A DNA stretch of 5,107 nt, from positions 1-5,107 of the forward strand of contig CALPYQ020000161.1 in NCBI GenBank assembly GCA_943327965.2, read 5' to 3'. Both the position numbers and the translations under genes were made by a program. Of this stretch, positions 1 through 5,107 are shown one piece after another. Origin of the DNA: Singulisphaera sp. GP187 (GTDB lineage: Bacteria > Pseudomonadota > Gammaproteobacteria > Burkholderiales > Burkholderiaceae_C). The notes beneath the pieces were generated by a model, which was not told the DNA's origin, did no database searches, and saw nothing but the letters and a program-made list of their open reading frames with translations. Within the stretch, counting starts at the first letter, position 1. Each line of letters opens with the position of its first letter.

Positions 1-551
1 TTGATGGCGGTATTGGTCAGGGTCCAAGTACGAGGCGCTTGCAAATCTTGTTGTGTGGCAATGCGGTACAACAAGTCCATCACACCACCATGCGCAAACA
101 AAGCAATGTGTTGACCAATATGTTTGGCAGCCAACTCATCCAAAGTTTGCCGCACGCGTTGTTCCATGACCACCAAAGATTCTCCGCCATGGGGGGGTGT
201 CCAATGTGGATCGCGTTTGCGCCAACGCATGGAATCTTCGGGCAGGTCTTGTTCAATTTCAGCAAATGTTTTGCCTTCAAAAGCACCAAAGCCACGTTCG
301 CGCAGGCCCGGATGGCTGATGGCTTCAAGCCCTTGTTGAACAGCCACAGCGGTAGCCGTTTGGTGTGCGCGCTTTAAGTCGCTGGTGTACACCGCGTGCA
401 AGGGATCTTGAGCCGCCAAGGCTTGTGCCAATTGGGCAGCCTGCCATTCACCTTTGGCATTGAGTGGAATGTCAAGTTGGCCTTGAATGCGCGTGTCGAC
501 ATTCCACGCGGTTTCGCCATGCCGAATGGCAATGATTCTGGTGGCCTGCAT
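1..551 (-). CDS. Histidine phosphatase family protein (phosphoglycerate mutase-like), C-terminus cut by window edge
   Basis: Encodes a cytoplasmic phosphohydrolase or mutase of the histidine phosphatase superfamily, which moves phosphate through a phosphohistidine. The visible 183 residues carry the hallmark RHGE motif (R10, H11 nucleophile, then TAWN), a second arginine in SDLKRAHQTA (R61), the acid residue in LRERGFG (E85), GGES at 122-125, and the second catalytic histidine in FAHGG (H154). All key residues are intact. Relatives are usually about 200-215 residues, so roughly 20-30 residues lie beyond position 1. The ATG at 551-549 directly abuts the TAA of the lipoprotein gene (zero bases between) and has no clear Shine-Dalgarno sequence, so translation probably depends on re-initiation after that gene. 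Substrate is not readable: GpmB-like, CobC-like (alpha-ribazole phosphatase) and broad phosphatases share this motif set. No cobalamin gene is nearby. Family assignment is firm, substrate unknown. Confidence 0.93.
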   Translation of the reverse strand, partial: MQATRIIAIRHGETAWNVDTRIQGQLDIPLNAKGEWQAAQLAQALAAQDPLHAVYTSDLKRAHQTATAVAVQQGLEAISHPGLRERGFGAFEGKTFAEIEQDLPEDSMRWRKRDPHWTPPHGGESLVVMEQRVRQTLDELAAKHIGQHIALFAHGGVMDLLYRIATQQDLQAPRTWTLTNTAI

Positions 552-1208
552 TTAACGCGAAATGGTGACGTCTACGCGGCGTTTGACTTGGGCTGGATTT
601 GGAAAACCCTGTAACGCAGCCGGAATCATGGCCCGCCAAATGGCTTGGTGATCAGACCAAGGACCATCATGGGTGGCTTTGGTTTGGTAAACCACTTGGC
701 CTGTTTGAAGGTCGCGAATGAGAATGCTAACTTCGCGAACATAAATGGGCGGCTCATGAATATCGGACCGCATGCCTGGGTAAAGGGGGCCGCCCCTGGT
801 GTAAGTCCAACCCACACCTACGCCCACACCACGGGGGCGATAGCCATTGCCAATGTTCAAATTCAACCAAGGCCCGCGAACAATGCGACCTCTAATGTCC
901 ACAACATATTCGGCGGCTTGAACGCCAATCCAAACACTGTATTTCGCATCGACATCGTTTCGCTTCCAACCCAAGCCAGCCAAAATGGGTTCCAACTCTA
1001 CTTCTGCCCAACCCGCTTGCAGGTTGTTGGCGTCGGCGGGTAAGCGCTCCAAACGATAAAGGGCCTGACTGGGGATGCCAGCGCTAGCGGGCCATTGCGT
1101 ATTGGTTTGGACTTGGCTCTCTACCACGCGCATGGTGCTGCAGCCACTCAGGAACACCAGGCAGCACAGGGCAAAAAGCCCAGAGATGAATTTGAAATGA
1201 CGTGTCAT
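552..1208 (-). CDS. DUF4136 domain-containing outer-membrane lipoprotein
   Basis: Predicted lipoprotein of 218 residues. A short basic start (TRHFKF) is followed by a hydrophobic stretch (about residues 8-20) and a lipobox LSGC with the lipidated cysteine at C23. Serine at +2 rather than aspartate favours sorting to the outer membrane. The mature part resembles DUF4136 proteins: a glycine-rich GVGVGVG segment near residues 127-133, then REVSILIRDLQTGQVVYQT and ALQGFPNP leading to a VDVTISR tail. The function of the family is unknown. The start is uncertain: ATG at 1208 gives a compact 23-residue signal peptide, ATG at 1223 adds MKVLN, and a TTG at 1238 is also in frame. None has a strong ribosome-binding site. 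The gene follows ttcA after about 50 bases and its TAA touches the ATG of the phosphatase gene, so it is probably an inner member of the operon. Confidence 0.9.
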   Translation of the reverse strand: MTRHFKFISGLFALCCLVFLSGCSTMRVVESQVQTNTQWPASAGIPSQALYRLERLPADANNLQAGWAEVELEPILAGLGWKRNDVDAKYSVWIGVQAAEYVVDIRGRIVRGPWLNLNIGNGYRPRGVGVGVGWTYTRGGPLYPGMRSDIHEPPIYVREVSILIRDLQTGQVVYQTKATHDGPWSDHQAIWRAMIPAALQGFPNPAQVKRRVDVTISR

Positions 1209-1259
1209 GTTGAGCACTTTCATTGCGTAATTAATCAACCCAAGATTTCAAAGGCAAGC

Positions 1260-2222
1260 TCACAGTTGAACCACTTGCACACCTTGCAAGCTGGCCATCA
1301 CATTGGGCGCTTCAAAGCTTTCTTCGTCAAATGCTTTATCGCCATCCGCGGTGGGCATGCCCGTAATTTTTAAGTTTTTAAAGTCGTGCAACTCGGCGTC
1401 CATCAAATGCGAAGGCACCACATTTTGCAAAGCGGCAAACATATTTTCAATACGGCCAGGAAACTTTTTTTGCCATTCGCGAATCATGTTGCCAATTTGT
1501 TTGCGCTGCAAGTTTTCTTGGCTACCGCACAAGGTGCAAGGAATGATGGGGAACTGACGGTGCTCGGCCCAACGCGCCAAATCGGACTCGGCCACATGGG
1601 CCAAGGGCCGAATGACCATGAACTCGCCGTTGTCGCTGAGCAATTTGGGTGGCATGCCTTTGAGCTTGCCGCCAAAGAACATGTTCAAGAAAAATGTTTG
1701 CAACATGTCATCGCGGTGATGGCCCAAGGCCAGCTTGTTGCATTTCAATTCGCGCGCTACTTTGTACAAAATACCGCGGCGCAACCTGCTGCACAAACTG
1801 CACATGGTTTTGCCTTCAGGAATTTTGTCCTTCACGATGGAGTAGGTGTCTTGCGTTTCAATGTGAAACGGAATGCCCACATTTTTCAAATAAGCGGGCA
1901 AAATTTCGGCAGGAAAACCGGGTTGCTTTTGGTCTAAGTTGACTGCAATGAGTTCAAAGTCGACGGGCGCACGGGCTTTCATTTTGAGCAAGATGTCGAG
2001 CATGCCGTAGCTGTCTTTGCCGCCCGACATGCAGACCATCACGCGATCGCCTTCTTCAATCATGTTGAATTCGCTAATGGCTTGACCCACTTGACGGCAC
2101 AAACGTTTTTCTAATTTGTGGGTCTCGCGTTCAATTTTGAGCGCCTTGGCTTTTTGTTCCGCAGCAAGTTCGGCATCGTCGGCCACGGCTTCAAGCCATG
2201 CGTTGTGTGTGGGTGCGTTCAT
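1260..2222 (-). CDS. ttcA: tRNA 2-thiocytidine(32) synthetase TtcA
   Basis: TtcA makes 2-thiocytidine at position 32 of certain tRNAs in the cytoplasm. It activates the base with ATP and transfers sulfur using an oxygen-sensitive [4Fe-4S] cluster. The 320-residue protein shows the ATP-pyrophosphatase loop SGGKDS (66-71), the CxxC pair in [11 protein letters not shown] (C141, C144), the LGHHRDD segment (166-172), and PCTLCGSQ (C229, C232), where C229 is the likely third cluster ligand. Length is close to the E. coli protein (about 311). The ATG at 2222 is preferred because GGTGA, which contains the folB stop, lies 4 bases upstream. An in-frame TTG at 2273 would add 17 residues copied from inside folB and is unlikely. 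The gap to folB is 4 bases, so the two are probably translationally coupled. All key residues are present and the gene looks functional. Confidence 0.97.
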   Translation of the reverse strand: MNAPTHNAWLEAVADDAELAAEQKAKALKIERETHKLEKRLCRQVGQAISEFNMIEEGDRVMVCMSGGKDSYGMLDILLKMKARAPVDFELIAVNLDQKQPGFPAEILPAYLKNVGIPFHIETQDTYSIVKDKIPEGKTMCSLCSRLRRGILYKVARELKCNKLALGHHRDDMLQTFFLNMFFGGKLKGMPPKLLSDNGEFMVIRPLAHVAESDLARWAEHRQFPIIPCTLCGSQENLQRKQIGNMIREWQKKFPGRIENMFAALQNVVPSHLMDAELHDFKNLKITGMPTADGDKAFDEESFEAPNVMASLQGVQVVQL

Positions 2223-2226
2223 GGCT

Positions 2227-2619
2227 TCACCATTGTCCTGTTTCCATGCGAATGGCAACTTCGCAATCGTCAAAAATTTCTAACTTGGCAATCTTCACGC
2301 GCACGCCCTTGACACCATGCAATTGCATGAGGCGATGCGAGAGTTTGCCGATGAGGCTTTCGAGCAAATTGACATGCTCGGCAGTGCATTCGTCGATGAT
2401 GATTTTTCGCACCTTGCGATAGTCCAGCACGTTGCTGATGTCGTCATCACGCGGCAACAAAGGTTGGGGTCCGAGGTTGAGTTCGGCATCCACTTGAATG
2501 GGCTGCGGCGCTGTTTTCTCGTGTTCCAAAATGCCCAAGTTGGCATCAAAGCGCAGGCCTGTCAGCGTGAGGGTTTGGTTGCCAGAGGTGGCTGCTTGAT
2601 TTGAAAGAGGGGCCGTCAT
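2227..2619 (-). CDS. folB: Dihydroneopterin aldolase FolB
   Basis: FolB cleaves 7,8-dihydroneopterin to 6-hydroxymethyl-7,8-dihydropterin and glycolaldehyde in folate synthesis; the family forms octamers in the cytoplasm. The 130-residue protein has family features in order: LGILEHEK with E34 matching the conserved substrate-binding glutamate, VLDYRKV with Y67, EHVNLLES with E87, and [14 protein letters not shown] with K112 as the probable catalytic lysine. The first 15 or so residues are a family-variable extension. The ATG at 2619 is the only reasonable start. The 7-base gap after the upstream reductase reads TCCCTCC on the coding strand, which is not a ribosome-binding site, so initiation probably relies on ribosomes finishing the reductase gene. 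The epimerase activity seen in some FolB proteins cannot be judged from sequence. Confidence 0.95.
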   Translation of the reverse strand: MTAPLSNQAATSGNQTLTLTGLRFDANLGILEHEKTAPQPIQVDAELNLGPQPLLPRDDDISNVLDYRKVRKIIIDECTAEHVNLLESLIGKLSHRLMQLHGVKGVRVKIAKLEIFDDCEVAIRMETGQW

Positions 2620-2626
2620 GGAGGGA

Positions 2627-3424
2627 TCACATCAAAGAAAAGTCGCGCTCGAATTTCATCAAGTGCTGACCACCATCGACCAACAAGGTGGTGCCGGTGA
2701 TGGCGCGATTGTGGATGGCAAACACCACCGTGCTGACCACATCTTCCACCGAGGAGGATTGTCCTAAGGGGCTGAGTTTGTGCAGGGCTTTGAATTTGTC
2801 GTCGTCCAACATGTGGCTGGTGAGTGTGAGGCCAGGTGCCACGCCCACCACCCGCACTTGGGGTGCCAATGCTTGCGCCAACAAGGTGTTGGCGGCTTCC
2901 AAGGCAGCCTTGGACAAGGTGTAACTCAAAAAGTCGGGGTTGGGGTTCCACAATTTTTGATCGAGCATGTTGATCACCACGGCCTCGGCAGCGGCTGCTT
3001 GGCGGTTTTGGCAATGCTGGTGCAGGGCTTGGGCCAAAACAATGGCGGCGCCCGTGTTGCTGGCCCAGTGGGCGGCCATGTTGGCATAGCTGAAGCTTTG
3101 CACATCGTCGTGTTCAAACAAGGAGGCACTGTTGACCACGGCACTGACCGGACCCATTTGTTGCACCACTTGCGGCAAAAGCGCTTGGGCTGCAGCTTCG
3201 TTGGCCAAATCGGCTTGAAAAATACACAAGCGGGGGTCTGCCGTGTGGCCGTTCAGGGCCAAGCAATCTTGGGCTGTTTGCAAAGCCTCCGCTTCGGAGC
3301 CTCTGTAATGCACCGCCACACGCCATCCGGCACGTGCCAGCCCCAGGGCAATTTCGCGGCCTAAGCGCTTGCCAGCGCCTGTAACCAGGGCTGTGCGAGG
3401 GGCAGATGAAAGAGGAGCCGACAT
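2627..3424 (-). CDS. Short-chain dehydrogenase of the FolM/PTR1 pteridine reductase type
   Basis: A 265-residue NADPH-dependent short-chain dehydrogenase/reductase. Visible parts: the nucleotide-binding TGAGKRLG (15-22) with R20, a pteridine-reductase-like HYRGS after the second strand (39-43), QADLAN (70-75), NSAS (98-101), the active site NMLDQK with D155, YTLSK with Y168 and K172, and VDGGQHL near the end. In most such enzymes the first catalytic residue is serine; here it is aspartate, exactly 13 residues before the tyrosine. As I recall them, Leishmania PTR1 (Asp181, Tyr194, Lys198) and E. coli FolM share that residue and spacing. PTR1 reduces biopterin and folate, and FolM reduces dihydromonapterin and weakly dihydrofolate. 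Placement directly upstream of folB (7-base gap) supports a pterin substrate. ATG at 3424 is used; no ribosome-binding site is obvious. It is probably the first gene of the operon. SDR family is certain; pteridine substrate is a well-supported inference. Confidence 0.93.
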   Translation of the reverse strand: MSAPLSSAPRTALVTGAGKRLGREIALGLARAGWRVAVHYRGSEAEALQTAQDCLALNGHTADPRLCIFQADLANEAAAQALLPQVVQQMGPVSAVVNSASLFEHDDVQSFSYANMAAHWASNTGAAIVLAQALHQHCQNRQAAAAEAVVINMLDQKLWNPNPDFLSYTLSKAALEAANTLLAQALAPQVRVVGVAPGLTLTSHMLDDDKFKALHKLSPLGQSSSVEDVVSTVVFAIHNRAITGTTLLVDGGQHLMKFERDFSLM

Positions 3425-3444
3425 TCGGGGACAATCAGGGGGTG
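3425..3444. promoter_or_regulatory. 20-base divergent intergenic gap between reductase and methyltransferase genes
   Basis: Only 20 bases separate the two divergent start codons (3424 on minus, 3445 on plus). This is too short for two promoters, so both must lie partly inside the opposite gene. The plus-strand run AGGGGG at 3437-3442 sits close to the ATG at 3445 and probably serves as the methyltransferase ribosome-binding site, though its spacing is short. I found no convincing -35/-10 pair in either direction. Confidence 0.5.
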
Positions 3445-4563
3445 ATGACAGAACCTCATAGTTTAACGACCGACATGCGTTTGCGTGTACACAAGGCCAT
3501 TTCTGATGCGCAGGGCTGGCTGCCGTTTGACCAATTCATGGCCATGGCTTTGTACGAGCCGGGGCTAGGGTATTACGCCAACCAACAGCCCAAGTTTGGC
3601 AGCATGCCCCAATCGGGCAGCGATTTTGTCACGGCACCGGAGTTGTCGCCCTTGTTTGGCGCGGCTTTGGCCAAGCAGGTGGCCGAGGCTTTGGCGGCCA
3701 CGGACACCGATGAAGTCTGGGAGTTTGGTGCAGGCAGTGGCGCATTGGCGCAGCAATTGCTGACAGAACTCAAGCGTTTGGGTAGCCCGCTCAAGCGGTA
3801 CAACATCATGGATTTGTCCAGCACTTTGAAGGCCAGGCAGCAAGCCAAATTGGCCGAGTGGGGCCATCAAGTGCAGTGGCTAAACCAGTGGCCAGACACC
3901 TTGCAAGGCGTGGTGGTGGGCAACGAAGTGCTCGATGCCATGCCTGTCAAATTGCTCCACCGCATACAGGGGCAGTGGCACGAGCGGGGTGTGGTGCAGG
4001 CAGACAATGACCAAGGCTTGGCTTGGCAAGACAAGCCAACGATGCACCGCCCTCCTATGGAGCCAGTAGGCGAGCACGATTATTTGACCGAAATTCAGCC
4101 CCAATCAGAAGCCTTTGTAGCCAGTTTGGCAGAGCGAATGTTGGCCAGTGAAAAGGGCGGCGCGGCCTTCTTTTTGGACTACGGATTTCCAGAGTCGGAG
4201 TACTTTCACCCCGAGCGCCACATGGGCACCGTCATGTGCCATCAGGCACACAAAGCCGATGCCAACCCCTTGGCGGCGGTGGGTTTGAAGGACATCACGG
4301 CCCACGTCAATTTCACGGGCATTGCCTTGGCAGGACAAGATGCAGGTTTGCAGGTCTTGGGCTACACCAGCCAAGCCCGTTTCTTATTGAACTTGGGATT
4401 GGCCGAAAAAATGGCCGAAGCCGCATTGCCCGAGCGGGCTCAGGCCATGAAACTCATCAGCGAGCATGAAATGGGCGAGCTGTTCAAGGTGATTGGTTTT
4501 GCCACCCACGCCAACTGGCATGCCCAGGGTTTTGCAGCGGGTGACCGCAGCCACCGGCTTTAA
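3445..4563 (+). CDS. Class I SAM-dependent methyltransferase, MidA/NDUFAF7 family (COG1565, DUF185)
   Basis: A 372-residue protein with the full family signature: GWLPFDQFMAMALYEPGLGYY (residues 24-44), SDFVTAPELSPLFG (59-72), the SAM-binding glycine motif EFGAGSGALA (93-102), VVGNEVLDAMPV (157-168), FFLDYG (242-247), GTVMCH (261-266) and DITAHVNF (283-290). In mitochondria NDUFAF7 symmetrically dimethylates an arginine of the complex I subunit NDUFS2 during assembly; the bacterial substrate is not established, and no nuo gene is visible here. ATG at 3445 is chosen because AGGGGG lies just upstream. An in-frame ATG at 3406 would overlap the divergent reductase by 19 bases and adds non-family residues; ATG at 3475 is a second alternative. 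The TAA at 4561-4563 overlaps the ribosome-binding site of the DUF2905 gene, so the two are likely co-transcribed. Family call is secure, target protein unknown. Confidence 0.93.
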   Translation: MTEPHSLTTDMRLRVHKAISDAQGWLPFDQFMAMALYEPGLGYYANQQPKFGSMPQSGSDFVTAPELSPLFGAALAKQVAEALAATDTDEVWEFGAGSGALAQQLLTELKRLGSPLKRYNIMDLSSTLKARQQAKLAEWGHQVQWLNQWPDTLQGVVVGNEVLDAMPVKLLHRIQGQWHERGVVQADNDQGLAWQDKPTMHRPPMEPVGEHDYLTEIQPQSEAFVASLAERMLASEKGGAAFFLDYGFPESEYFHPERHMGTVMCHQAHKADANPLAAVGLKDITAHVNFTGIALAGQDAGLQVLGYTSQARFLLNLGLAEKMAEAALPERAQAMKLISEHEMGELFKVIGFATHANWHAQGFAAGDRSHRL

Positions 4564-4566
4564 GGA
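4562..4566 (+). promoter_or_regulatory. Ribosome-binding site of the DUF2905 gene
   Basis: AAGGA starts inside the methyltransferase TAA stop and ends 4 bases before ATG 4571. It fixes the start of the small membrane protein and suggests translational coupling of the two genes. Confidence 0.75.
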
Positions 4567-4570
4567 CAAC

Positions 4571-4765
4571 ATGCTGCGCTGGCTCATTGTGGTTTTTTTG
4601 GCGCTGTTGCTCATTAGCTGGGTGCGGCCCTGGTTAGAAAAAATGGGCTTGGGCAAATTGCCCGGTGATTTCAACTTCAAACTCTTTGGCCGCGAGTGGT
4701 ACATCCCCTTTACCAGCACCTTGTTGTTGAGCTTTGTACTGAGTCTGTTGACCAAGTTGTTGTAA
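4571..4765 (+). CDS. DUF2905 family small membrane protein
   Basis: A 64-residue predicted inner-membrane protein. Two hydrophobic segments (about residues 4-18 and 45-62) flank a short loop containing GLGKLPGDFNFKLFG (26-40) followed by WYIPFTST (43-50). The LPGDF core followed by an aromatic-proline-threonine entry to the second helix is the DUF2905 pattern, and the length fits that family. Function is unknown. ATG at 4571 is supported by AAGGA 4 bases upstream. A longer in-frame reading from 4493 would overlap the methyltransferase by 71 bases and lacks family resemblance, so it is rejected. The gene lies 7 bases after the methyltransferase stop, in the same operon. No clear intrinsic terminator follows. 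Confidence 0.88.
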   Translation: MLRWLIVVFLALLLISWVRPWLEKMGLGKLPGDFNFKLFGREWYIPFTSTLLLSFVLSLLTKLL

Positions 4766-4869
4766 ATAAAACGCCACTTTTAAAACATTTGTGTTACAGT
4801 TCGGCACTTGTGGCCTTCCGCTAGATCCAAATATAGGCAGGCTGCAACAAGCGCGGTTCCTGATTGAAG

Positions 4870-4941
4870 TTTGATTTCTCGTGATTCAGGCTTGAACAGA
4901 AGAGCGGCGCACCCCCAAATTTGGGTGGGTTTGATTTCACG
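4870..4941 (+). repeat. Direct repeat TTTGATTTCWCG, two copies 60 bases apart
   Basis: TTTGATTTCTCG at 4870-4881 and TTTGATTTCACG at 4930-4941 match at 11 of 12 positions and start exactly 60 bases apart. The first copy lies between the arms CCTGA (4859-4863) and TCAGG (4886-4890); the second follows the CCCAAATTTGGG palindrome. The role is unknown. Confidence 0.55.
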
Positions 4942-4945
4942 CTTC
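4899..4945 (+). other. Potential stem-loop centred on the CCCAAATTTGGG palindrome
   Basis: The perfect 12-base palindrome CCCAAATTTGGG is at 4914-4925. As RNA, an apical stem can form between CACCC (4910-4914) and GGGTG (4923-4927) with an 8-base loop. Outer arms GAAG (4899-4902) with CTTC (4942-4945), and CG (4905-4906) with CG (4940-4941), can close it around an unpaired interior. It is not followed by a run of T, so it does not look like an intrinsic terminator. It could be a protein-binding dyad, a leader hairpin, or chance. Confidence 0.4.
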
Positions 4946-4958
4946 CCCCTATTTCAAG

Positions 4959-4982
4959 TGTTCAGTTAACTGTTCAGTTAAG
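4959..4982 (+). repeat. Tandem 12-base repeat TGTTCAGTTAAS forming overlapping dyads
   Basis: TGTTCAGTTAAC (4959-4970) is followed directly by TGTTCAGTTAAG (4971-4982), 11 of 12 identical. The junction creates two overlapping inverted repeats: CAGTTAACTG (4963-4972), perfect, and TTAACTG-TT-CAGTTAA (4966-4981), 7-base arms with a 2-base spacer. This is what an operator for a dimeric regulator often looks like, but the regulator is not identifiable. Confidence 0.6.
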
Positions 4983-5024
4983 TCCACAGTCTTTTGCACC
5001 ATTCAGTGCACTGACCTGTGACTT
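4980..5024 (+). other. Predicted 45-base imperfect RNA hairpin
   Basis: Hand folding gives 16 base pairs: AAGT (4980-4983) with ACTT (5021-5024), CACAG (4985-4989) with CTGTG (5016-5020), TC (4990-4991) with GA (5013-5014), and TGCAC (4995-4999) with GTGCA (5006-5010). Interruptions are a single bulged C on each side (4984 and 5015) and one small interior loop (TTT facing CT). The apical loop is CATTCA. Its length suggests a leader RNA element, though no energy calculation was possible. Confidence 0.45.
5002..5013. repeat. Palindrome TTCAGTGCACTG, second copy of a TTCAGTNNACTG motif
   Basis: CAGTGCACTG (5004-5013) is a perfect 10-base palindrome and, with its TT prefix, matches TTCAGTTAACTG (4961-4972) at all but the two central bases. 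The two start 41 bases apart, about four helical turns. Each is followed 18-19 bases later by TTTTGCA (4992-4998 and 5032-5038). Confidence 0.5.
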
Positions 5025-5107
5025 TGGGACGTTTTGCATTCATTTGCAAGCTTCCAACTGTTGTTCTGCGCACACCAATTTTTTAGCTTATTAGATGATT
5101 CATACAA

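Larger units (their letters stand above)
4766..5107. promoter_or_regulatory. 342-base non-coding region, probably promoter and 5' leader of a gene beyond the right edge
   Basis: No open frame with a ribosome-binding site or recognisable protein was found here on either strand. The stretch is more AT-rich than the genes and dense in repeats and dyads, listed separately. Promoter-like elements are weak: an extended -10-like TGTTACAGT at 4792-4800 without a good -35, and TTGTGG (4808-4813) spaced 18 bases from TATAGG (4832-4837). The direction of the controlled gene cannot be proved; plus-strand transcription is the simplest reading because the preceding genes run that way. I do not match it to a known riboswitch. 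Confidence 0.5.

Noticed and set aside
645..1043. 132-residue plus-strand open frame opposite the DUF4136 gene
   Set aside because: Antisense to a protein with a clear lipobox and family C-terminus; no ribosome-binding site or domain.
1386..1937. 183-residue plus-strand open frame opposite ttcA
   Set aside because: It lies wholly antisense to a fully motif-supported ttcA, has no recognisable domain, and is explained by the codon bias of the real gene.
2223..2273. N-terminal extension of TtcA from a TTG at 2273
   Set aside because: The added residues lie inside the folB coding region; ATG 2222 has a better ribosome-binding site.
2780..3364. 194-residue plus-strand open frame opposite the reductase gene
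   Set aside because: Antisense shadow of a clear SDR gene; the translation is rich in His, Gly and Gln with no domain.
3406..3444. N-terminal extension of the methyltransferase by 13 residues from ATG 3406
   Set aside because: It would overlap the divergent reductase start and the added residues look like antisense of that gene; ATG 3445 has its own purine-rich site.
4493..4570. Longer reading of the DUF2905 gene from ATG 4493
   Set aside because: It overlaps the methyltransferase 3' end and lacks family resemblance; AAGGA before ATG 4571 decides the start.
4766..4800. Intrinsic terminator just after the DUF2905 gene
   Set aside because: Only an AAAA/TTTT pairing is possible; there is no GC-rich stem followed by a T run.
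4801..4826. Possible sigma-54 promoter around TTGTGGCCTTCCGC
   Set aside because: The required GG and GC dinucleotides are not separated by 10 bases in any register tried.
5095..5107. ATG at 5095 as the start of a gene running off the right edge
   Set aside because: No ribosome-binding site precedes it and only four codons are visible; the true start is probably outside the window.

Overview
The window reads as a chromosomal segment of a betaproteobacterium, most likely order Burkholderiales and possibly family Comamonadaceae. This rests on the gene set, the moderate GC content, heavy use of TTG leucine codons, and protein wording typical of that group (a DUF4136 lipoprotein ending in a VDVTISR-type tail, a FolB with KLEIFDDC). 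The genus cannot be fixed from the sequence alone. Nothing here indicates phage, insertion sequence, CRISPR, tRNA or rRNA.

Layout. Positions 1-3424 are a compact run of five genes, all on the minus strand and read from right to left: a FolM/PTR1-type pteridine reductase (2627-3424), dihydroneopterin aldolase folB (2227-2619), the tRNA 2-thiocytidine synthetase ttcA (1260-2222), a DUF4136 lipoprotein (552-1208), and a histidine phosphatase that runs off the left edge (1-551). Gaps are 7, 4, about 50 and 0 bases, so one transcript is likely. Divergently, only 20 bases away, a plus-strand pair begins: a MidA/NDUFAF7-family SAM-dependent methyltransferase (3445-4563) and a 64-residue DUF2905 membrane protein (4571-4765). 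The last 342 bases (4766-5107) hold no convincing gene. They are rich in palindromes, direct repeats and potential RNA hairpins, and look like the leader or control region of a gene beyond the right edge.

How the genes fit together. The first two minus-strand genes share pterin chemistry. FolB acts on dihydroneopterin in folate synthesis, and its neighbour carries the Asp-Tyr-Lys active site of pteridine reductases instead of the usual Ser-Tyr-Lys of short-chain dehydrogenases. TtcA is an iron-sulfur tRNA-thiolating enzyme. The lipoprotein and the phosphatase have no assigned role; the phosphatase could be a pterin phosphate phosphatase, but that is only a hypothesis from position. The methyltransferase belongs to the family whose mitochondrial member methylates a complex I subunit; no complex I gene is visible here.

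No clearly new multi-gene system is visible. The points most worth a second look are the Asp-type reductase beside folB, the structured non-coding right end, and the very tight divergent start region.
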